The position numbers were made by a program, and so were the translations under genes. Below are positions 57,272 to 64,000 of a stretch of 64,000 nucleotides of DNA, one piece after another (within the stretch, counting starts at the first letter, position 1; every line of letters begins with the position of its first letter). Source of the stretch: Ampelocalamus luodianensis (taxonomy: Eukaryota; Streptophyta; Magnoliopsida; Poales; Poaceae); contig CM070638.1 in assembly GCA_036346255.1 (NCBI GenBank), positions 38,936,394 through 39,000,393 on the forward strand, written 5' to 3'. The notes beneath the pieces were generated by a model that was not told the origin of the DNA, ran no database searches, and saw only the letters and a program-made list of their open reading frames with translations.

Positions 57272-59714
57272 TGTGAGGACCTGGGGTATTTAACTCGTAA
57301 TACTTAACCCCCAATGGTTCTAGTATTACCAATTAAATATCCTAAGCCTCGATGGACATGTGCTTCCCAGAATTGCAGCACACATACATCTTTACAAAAT
57401 CATGCATCATTTCCATACAACTTACAATACCAAGTCTAGCAAAAGACATACATAAATAAGAGTTATTACAAAAGAGCCGACCGACCAAATGACATAAGAG
57501 TAGCATAAATGACAACGGAAACAAAAGCGTCATGAGATGGTAATAACAAAATCCAACTGGTTAACCACAACCCACAAGGCAACCGACCGGGCCGCCAAGC
57601 TAGTCGTACCCACCGCAGCAAAACTCACAAAAGTTAATCCCTTGGGGATCCACTTCCTCCTCTGTAACAACAAAGCAATGCAGTTGAGTACAAAAATGCA
57701 CTCACAAGACTTACGAGTAACAAGCCTATACATAGCTACATGTAAGCTGAAACAAAGAGATGGTTATATGGTTATTTGGACGCATAAAGTAATTTTCATT
57801 TGCAACAATGTCATAGATTGAAGGCGATTGTCAAATCTATTTTTAGTTGTTGAAATAATAGCGAGATAACAATAAGTAACATGAATAGCAACCTAGAGGT
57901 GACTAACCCAATAGCCACCACAACATAGCACGAATTACCCATTCGTACCACCCAAGTTCAAGTTTTAATGAAAATGTTATAGTCTAATTCTCACGGGGCG
58001 TATCCAAGCGTGTCCATAACCTAAGATGAGGCTATTCGAATATATTTGACCCCGCAAGGGTGTACCAATGTACCCACACTTCAGACCGCCTTTTGGCCAC
58101 AAGATTAAGCACACTTCCAAAGGTATGCCGGCACGGCTAAGTCCTACGAGGCATTTCCAATATTGTGCATTAACTACGAGCCACTCGTATGGATAGAAAC
58201 CCATACGCTACATTGCAAATCCGAAAGTCAACAATCCCATAAGGGTGAAGGCCTCGGACAACTGCAATGCTCCCAACATCTTCCCTCCTACAACCTCCTG
58301 CGACTCGGAGCTAACACACGCCAAAGTACTAAGTCAAGAGAGGTCTCATTTCCCTCTAGTGTGGTTAGCACGCAAAATGCTCAGTACAGTGGTGCAAGTA
58401 ATTCGGTCCTTATTGACTCGGACACCATTCCAGTCACACCCAAAAGCACACCATCTTACCATTGTGCCCAAGTCTAAAATATTTTGTTTTCAGTTTTAGT
58501 TTTCACAATTAAACATAGCACAAGGTGTTGAACATAAAGTCATAATAAGTTTTTGTGTGCTCAAGGTTATCGACTAAGTCGACAACCGCCCAATACTACC
58601 GATGGCTAAGCATGACTAAGCAACATTAACTTGTAAACTACTAAGTGACAAGGGCTCATCCAACGAACCCTATATCACAGCAAGATAATCCTAGGCTCAA
58701 TGGTAGAGGATAAACATTTGTCTACAGATTATGCATCTAATGGTCAACTAATCGACAATAGTTTAACAGCAAAATACCAATGCATACATAGAATTTGCAA
58801 ACAATATATTAGACTTTGAAAATAATAGGAGTAATATGATCAAATGATGCTACATCCGCTTGCCTTGCTGGTAGTTCTCTTGCTGTAGAGGATCGCTGTC
58901 GGTTTCAACAAATTCTTCGGAACCTAACGCAACACGCGAAAATCTAATAAGAACGAAGAACACCGAAAGAGACTCAAATTCCAAAGTCATCCAAAATCCA
59001 TGACATTTACACAGCAGGAAGATCATGATTTTAAATGAATTTAGCAACAAGAATCATTCAATTTGGACTAAGCACGCAAAAGTTATAGCCTAAACAATTT
59101 CAATCTGTTAGATAACTCAAATTAAATTGTTTTCTATTACTGTTCATGGCACAATTTTTCAGAAAGTTTTTGAGCATGAGATTTTTATGGTAGGTAGAGC
59201 ATGGCATTCTAAAAATAACAAAATTGGGTTCACTTCATTTGGAGTTAAAATGCATTTTTTATGATTTTACTAAGTGGTGAAAGTAGGACAAAGTTAATTT
59301 CAGAGGCAAAGACAAGATTAAAACCTACTCTACACCAAAGCATACTAACAAAGGAATCTGACACATTTTAGTTTACTAAGTTTGGAGTTACAGGGAACAA
59401 CTTATGCATTTTTCAAGTTTTAATGCATTTTTAGAGTAACAATTCAATATTAAGACAAGATAATAAGTCCACACAGATTTTTGATACAAAACAAGGTTCA
59501 CACCTATTTTTAGATAAGAGTTCAGTTAAACAGGACGATAACAAAATTTGAATCACTCTAAAAGGAGTTAAAATGAATTAGTTATGCACTTTTGAAATTT
59601 AAAACACTTAACAGTTTGCAAATAAAAACTTTCGGGCTTTTCTTTTAAACTAACTCATCCGGAGAGGTCGGGGCCGTAGATCTGAAATCGCGGCTCCAGC
59701 GCACGGGAGCACAG
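57272..59714 (-). mobile_element. H: LTR of the F/G superfamily, truncated by insertion of I
   Basis: It begins TGTGAGGACCTGGGG and follows the F/G LTR layout (hairpin zone, then an AT-rich part, then the edge of the GC-rich core 'gccgtagatctgaaatcg' at about 59672). At 59715 it is cut by element I's TGATG end. The rest should continue beyond I, outside the window. The orientation (minus) is inferred from F and G. Confidence 0.88.
57662..58863 (-). other. Candidate GC-AG intron with hairpin array in H
   Basis: On the minus strand AAG|GCAAGCGG (GC at 58863-58862) and TTTGTTGTTACAG|AGGAGG (AG at 57663-57662) bound 1202 bp. Stems include ACGAAT/ATTCGT (57930-57946) and GGTTATCGAC/GTCGACAACC (58565-58587), the latter with paired changes relative to F. 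Confidence 0.42.
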
Positions 59715-59979
59715 TGATGAGGGCATCACTTCGACTGATATGAACACTCCTCTTGCTACTACCATGAATGATGTCCAAGGTCCAATTACTCGGGCACGTG
59801 CTCGTCAACTAAATTATCAGGTAAATTCGTTTCTAGGGCTGAGTGTATCACTTAAGAACTCTATGATACTGCATAATGGAGATGATTTGCTTGTGCTTAG
59901 AAATCTAGGACGGGACAGGAAGGAGTTGATGATATGCATCAAGGAAGGAGAAGGCAATAACAATGGCCAAAGGAGATGA
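59715..59979 (+). other. Pol C-terminal codons carried in the LTR of I
   Basis: From 59716 the frame reads DEGITSTDMNTPL, then GPITRARARQLNYQVNSF, and ends at a stop at 59977-59979. The GPxTRARAxxL block is a known ending of plant Gypsy polyproteins. In the 5' LTR it has no upstream pol, so it is silent here. In the 3' LTR it would complete the pol ORF. It may be a chromatin-targeting tail, as in centromeric retrotransposons, but that is inference. Confidence 0.65.
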
Positions 59980-60561
59980 AGAATTTGTGGCCTCCAACTC
60001 AAACAACTTCGGCCACCCTTTACTTGGTGCTGCGTCACCTTTTCTTTAGCCTATAAGGCTTGTATCCGAGTTCTATGGACTGACTTGGCCCATATGGCCC
60101 ATATGTGGAACAGCCACTCCCGGGGGCCATCACTATTCATATGAACAGTAACATGGCCGCTGAACAGTACCCCACCTAGGGTTTCACCTCCTAGTCGCCC
60201 TCCTCATATAGGAGCCGTCGCCCTTTAGTCCAATTTGGGTTTTTCTTAGATTATTTTGCCACTTTGCAGTTTCGCCGTTTGTTCGGTTTGAGGAACCCCA
60301 CTCTGTGAACTTCATTATTATTCGTAATACAATTTCAGATTGCATCTTCTACTCTCTTGCTTGTGTTCTCGATTCGCTTGCAGGAGATAGCCTTCTTGGC
60401 GAGGTCAACCGAGTTCGACACGGTTGATAACCAACAGAGCGGTGGTGTAGTGATTGCGAGGGGTTTGATCTGTTCTGGTCGGAGCCTTTGGATCATCAAC
60501 GTCGTGTTCTCCACGATCGACATATCAGTACCTTTCGAAAGATCGGGCCACACTTTCATCA
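59715..60561 (+). repeat. Element I 5' LTR (847 bp, TGATG...CATCA)
   Basis: The ends form a perfect 5-bp inverted repeat. The first 265 bp are open in one frame and encode the likely C-terminal end of the polyprotein (see 59715-59979). A TATA-like 'cctcatatagg' lies near 60204 and a run of 'gaacagta' motifs near 60142-60167. The left flank CACAG is the expected TSD, but the right end is outside the window. Confidence 0.88.
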
Positions 60562-60563
60562 GG

Positions 60564-60575
60564 TGGTATTAGAGC
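60564..60575 (+). other. Element I primer-binding site
   Basis: TGGTATTAGAGC, two bases after the LTR, is the initiator-Met type with one change (C to T at position 7). Confidence 0.92.
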
Positions 60576-62292
60576 AAAGGTTGCCCGCTAGGTAATTCGT
60601 CCCTTTTAGATTAGTTTATGTTCATCATCCTTAAAATCTAGAAAATTAGTCCCATAAAAATAATTTGTTCGTCGTGTCTTCCGCTGTCCCATCACCCCTT
60701 GTGCCTTGCAATTTTCTTTTCAGTAATTTGCTTGTTGAATTATTGTTGCATCGTCGAGTCAGTTGCTGGTTTAGTCTAGTTAGAGTCTAGTTCGTCGTTG
60801 TCTAATTCGCATCGTGTTTCCTTTGTGTAGCTTCATCTTTGTGTTAAGTCTGCCGCGCCAACCGCCATCTACTGCCGCCGCCACCACCGCGAAACCCTGC
60901 CGCGCCCCACAACCCTCGTTGCCGCGCCACCACAAAACCCTACTACGCCCCCACATCACTCCTTGCCGCGGCCACCCCATCCGCTGCCACCCTTGCCGCG
61001 GCCACCCCATCCGCGGCCAACCCTTGCCGCAGCCACCCCTTGCCACGGCACCCCACTCGCGGCCACCCCCTGTCTGCCGCGCTACTTTGCACCGCCACGG
61101 TTTGGCCAAAGAGATTAGGGTTTCAAGCTACAGAGAGAGAGAAAAAAAGAGAAGTTTGTTTTCGGTGATTGACAAAAAAAAAAAGGAAAAAAAGGAAAGA
61201 AAAAAAGGAGAGGAAAAACAGAAACAGAAAAAAAATAGAAAAGGCCTCTCTCTGCCCGAAATTTGAAATCCCATCAAAACTTTGCCAAATCAATTGAAAA
61301 TTGGTGGAGCCCTTACTTGGATAGCCACAAGATACCACAAAAAAATTGGGCACGTTTGGCCCACGGGATCAAAAGATATAACAGTTTGAATTTGAGGCGA
61401 GTACGTTTCTGACGCACCTTCAGTAAAACGGGCATAACTTTTGCATACGGAGTCGGATTTCGACGTTCTTGTGCTCGTTTCGAAGCTATCGACGATGCGC
61501 ATCTGAAAATTTGACACGCAAAGTGTCTGTCGCCCTACAAGACCCCCAAAATCGGCCATCTCTAGTCCCAAAATTGCGTCGCAAGTTTTTAGTTTTCTAT
61601 TTTTGGCGTTTCTTTCGGTCTTCCCTTTGGAATTTGGGGTTCGTCCAGTTGAGAAAGTTGTAGATCTCGTCGAAACATTTCAAACGAGTATATATAAGCT
61701 ATATAAAACTTTGCCTTTTCATCGTTTAAGACTAGCTGTTGTATCTGCTCAATCTAGAGGGTTGTTCGCGTTTTTACCGATATCGCTGTTTTGTGCTCTA
61801 CATTGCGCGAATAATCTTGTGCCCTTAGAAAGAAGTTTGAGTAGTGGGCTAGCATCTCTCCTAGCACTTGTTGTGAGGTTCTCCTTTGCTTACATCAAGT
61901 CACATTGATCATTCCGTGTGCGTACATACACTTCTTTGCATAGGACTTTGATTAGCTAGCTGTGATTAGGCTAGGATCGGCAACTTTTGACGAGTACTTT
62001 GAACAATCTTTCAACTTGCATTTAATGATCTAATTATTTCTGATCCTTTTGCTACCATATTGTGCCTTCCGAGCTCCACCTACTCTTAATCAGAACAGGT
62101 CCCCTCTTGCGATCGTACCCACGCTCGACACGGTATCACGAACTAGCCACCGGCTGTACCACCTACTGCTTGCTTTGGTAAGAACACTTGTAAGAGTGTG
62201 GTAAGACGCTTGAGAGTGTGTGATTCCACCTTCCATCACCTAGTAGTTGATAGGGATAATACCTTTGTGTTGTCCTTTGTTTTCTACTAACC
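60576..62292 (+). other. Element I leader, with a GC-rich short-repeat tract
   Basis: This is a 1.7-kb untranslated region. At 60955-61080 units like CCGCGGCCACCCCATCCGC recur, followed by a purine-only tract (61125-61245). ORFs here are low-complexity and not supported as genes. Confidence 0.7.
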
Positions 62293-63340
62293 ATGGCAGG
62301 TGAGACGTCTGATGAGAAAGAGTGTGTATTAAAGGGGGAACTCATGACGCTTTTGGATGAACAACTCGCTATCATTAATGAGGACATTGACAGAAAGCTA
62401 CAGGCTACTACAACCACATTACAGCGCTCAATCAACGATAGTATTGCAGCGCTCACCATACGCCTTCAAAGAATGGTGAATCAGCCACCAAACAATGGAC
62501 GCGAGTATGAACATGATGCAGCCCAAGATCTTGAGGTGGGAGATGATAATGAGAGGCGAAACTGTGACGTTCAAGATGCACGTCTACGACACCGCCTACA
62601 ACACAACCGTCACGATATGGGAGGTAATAATTTTCAGCACCATAATGTTCGTGTTAATGATGACCCATTTACTAAAGTTAAATTTACCATACCATCTTTA
62701 CGGGTATTTACGATGCTGAAATTTATCTAGATTGGGAGATGACAGTTGAACAAAAATTCAATGCCCATCTAGTTCCTAAAGTGCATAGAGTTAGGCAAGC
62801 TACTAGTGAATTTAAAGATTTTGCTATCATTTGTTGGAATCAAGTAGTTAATTCTGGTTTAACACCTGATACATGGGATAGATTGAAGGTAGCTATGCGT
62901 GCTAGATTTGTTCCTCCTGCTTTTAAACGTGATATGCGTAAGAAATTACAGCGCTTAGACCAAGGTAATAGATCTGTCGAGGAATATTACCAATAATTAC
63001 AAATAGACATACTGCGTTGTAATGTTGTTGAGGATGAGGAGGATAAGATGGCTCATTTTTATGGGGGCTTAAGGCGTGAAATTCAGGACATAATTGATTA
63101 CAAGGAGTATAATGATATCAATAGGTTGTTCCAGCTTGCTTGTTTGGCAGAAAAAGAATTGCAGGGAAGACAACAAAGGACTAGGAGCAACTTTGGAAGT
63201 ACGTCATCGCATCGAGATCGACGCGGGGCAAGCCAAGACAGCCCCACCTCCCGCTTTCGGTCTGCTGCCCTCCGTGAGTAGGGCACGCTTCAGAAGACCA
63301 TCACCACCGCCACGCGTGCAGGACGAGCAAATCCACTAGT
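62293..63340 (+). pseudogene. Element I gag, frameshifted, one in-frame stop
   Basis: The start is ATG 62293 (MAGETSDEKECVLKG). The N-terminal 130 residues are charged with a short coiled-coil-like part (LDEQLAIINEDIDRKLQ). Near 62700 a one-base change shifts the frame. The capsid then reads EIYLDWEMTVEQKFNAHLV, WDRLKVAMRARFVPPAFKRD and LQRLDQGNRSVEEYYQ, followed by a TAA at 62994-62996, then MAHFYGGLRREIQDIIDYKE in the same frame. This is the plant Gypsy gag pattern (LxWE...RFVPxxY...YY). Another frame change follows near 63280. The protein would form the particle shell. Confidence 0.9.
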
Positions 63341-63398
63341 GTCGTGCACCGCAGAGCTCTTCATCGATTGCTTCCACGTGTCGCATAACGGGATTATA

Positions 63399-64000
63399 TG
63401 CCACCGTTGCAAAGGGATGGGACACGTTATGAAAGATTGTCCCAGTCAGCAAGCGTACATTGTGACAGAAGACGGTGGTTACATAAGTGCTAGTGATGTT
63501 GAGGATGAATATGCTCTTGCAACTAACCTTGCAGGTAATGATGATGATCAAGAGGAGGAACATAGCGATGGGGAGGAAATTTTAGGTACCGCTGCTACGG
63601 ATAATTATAGGACCATAATTGTGCAACGAGTGTTGAGCACTCAAAGGGAGCAAGCGGAGAAGATACAGCGCCATAATTTGTTTCAGATGTTCCTCATCGT
63701 CAAGGATTGTCGTGTTCGTGTCATAATTGATGGTGGGAGTTGTAATAACTTGGTAAGTTTAGATTTGGTCAAGAAGCTTGGCTTGACCACACGTGTATAT
63801 CCTTATCCATACCACATTCAGTGGTTCAACAACAGCGGTAAGGTGAAGGTAACACAATCTGCGAGAGTGTATTTTTCCATTGGTTCCTATCATGATGCTG
63901 CTGATTTCGACGTAGTGCCTATGCAAGCTTGCTCACTTTTATTAGTTCGTCCATGGGAATTTGATACTGATGCAACTCATCATGGTAGAAGTAATAAGTA
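63399..64000 (+). CDS. Element I nucleocapsid zinc knuckle and aspartic protease (partial, open to window end)
   Basis: An uninterrupted frame begins upstream of 63399 and runs off the window. It opens with CHRCKGMGHVMKDC (63399-63440), a complete C-x2-C-x4-H-x4-C knuckle that would bind the element's RNA. An acidic stretch (NDDDQEEEHSDGEE) follows. The protease active site is VIIDGGSCNNLVSLDLVKKL at about 63723, with D-G-G in place of the common D-S/T-G, a form usual in this Gypsy group. HIQWFNNSGKVKVTQ and LLLVRPWEFDTDATHHGR follow, the latter with the second protease block (usually LLGRPW). The protease would process the polyprotein. The frame itself is intact, but the gag upstream is not. 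Confidence 0.9.

Larger units (their letters stand above)
59715..64000 (+). mobile_element. Element I: Ty3/Gypsy retrotransposon, 5' part (runs off the window)
   Basis: It has a 5' LTR (59715-60561), a PBS, a 1.7-kb leader, gag from 62293 and an open protease frame to the window end. The IIDGGSC protease motif and the short LTR with TGATG/CATCA ends fit the CRM/Reina-like group of plant chromoviruses. I favour CRM-like because pol-end codons lie inside the LTR, but I cannot prove it without RT and integrase. Confidence 0.85.

Noticed and set aside
60814..61266. 150-codon ORF in the leader of element I
   Set aside because: Made of a GC-rich simple repeat and a lysine run from a purine tract. 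Not a gene.

Overview
This window is nested transposable-element DNA from a plant nuclear genome, most likely a grass. I see no intact host gene, no rRNA or tRNA gene and no CRISPR array. Grass-type evidence is the SIRE-like Copia with its 'agagggggggtgaatagg' LTR start, large Ty3/Gypsy chromovirus LTRs of 2.3 to 4.4 kb with GC-rich cores, a RICESLEEPER-like hAT transposase, and deep insertion-in-insertion structure. I label the elements A to K.

Layout. Positions 1-18887 are element B, a Gypsy-type element on the plus strand whose 5' LTR starts left of the window. Its 5' LTR is split by element A, a complete but decayed SIRE-like Copia on the minus strand (870-11748, TSD ATTAC). B's interior (12272-16579) has no usable ORF but keeps a fossil of the Gypsy integrase C-terminus just before its polypurine tract. 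B is followed by a short piece of an older related LTR (D, 18888-19261), then element C (19262-28266), a sister of B with the same kind of non-coding interior, then the rest of D's LTR (to 29778). Next comes Copia element E on the minus strand (29779-31589 and 48907 to about 51400). E is split inside its reverse transcriptase by element F (31590-48901, TSD GTTAG), a 17.3-kb Ty3/Gypsy chromovirus with 4.04-kb LTRs. F is itself split inside its RT by G (38065-42429, TSD ACGGT), a solo LTR of F's own superfamily. Right of E lie an 89-bp tandem repeat and a fossil hAT transposase (K, 53649-57100, minus strand). K is interrupted by J, a 1.8-kb non-autonomous hAT with an exact 8-bp TSD. H (57272-59714) is a cut LTR of the F/G type. 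Element I (59715 to the window end) is a plus-strand Gypsy element with 847-bp LTRs, a PBS, a long leader, a broken gag and an open protease frame.

Insertion order read from the junctions: E before D and F; D before B and C; B before A; F before G; K before J; H before I.

The most unusual signals are inside the LTRs. The B/C/D LTRs are built from diverged modules of about 182 bp. Both the B/C/D and the F/G/H LTR groups carry, in their 3' halves, a segment bounded by AG|GCAAG and a U-rich tract ending in AG, the shape of a GC-AG intron. It is packed with short hairpins whose arms change in a compensating way between families. Element E has a primer-binding position that is perfectly complementary over 15 nt to its own LTR, which suggests non-tRNA (self) priming. 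These are readings from sequence only and need alignment and RNA data.
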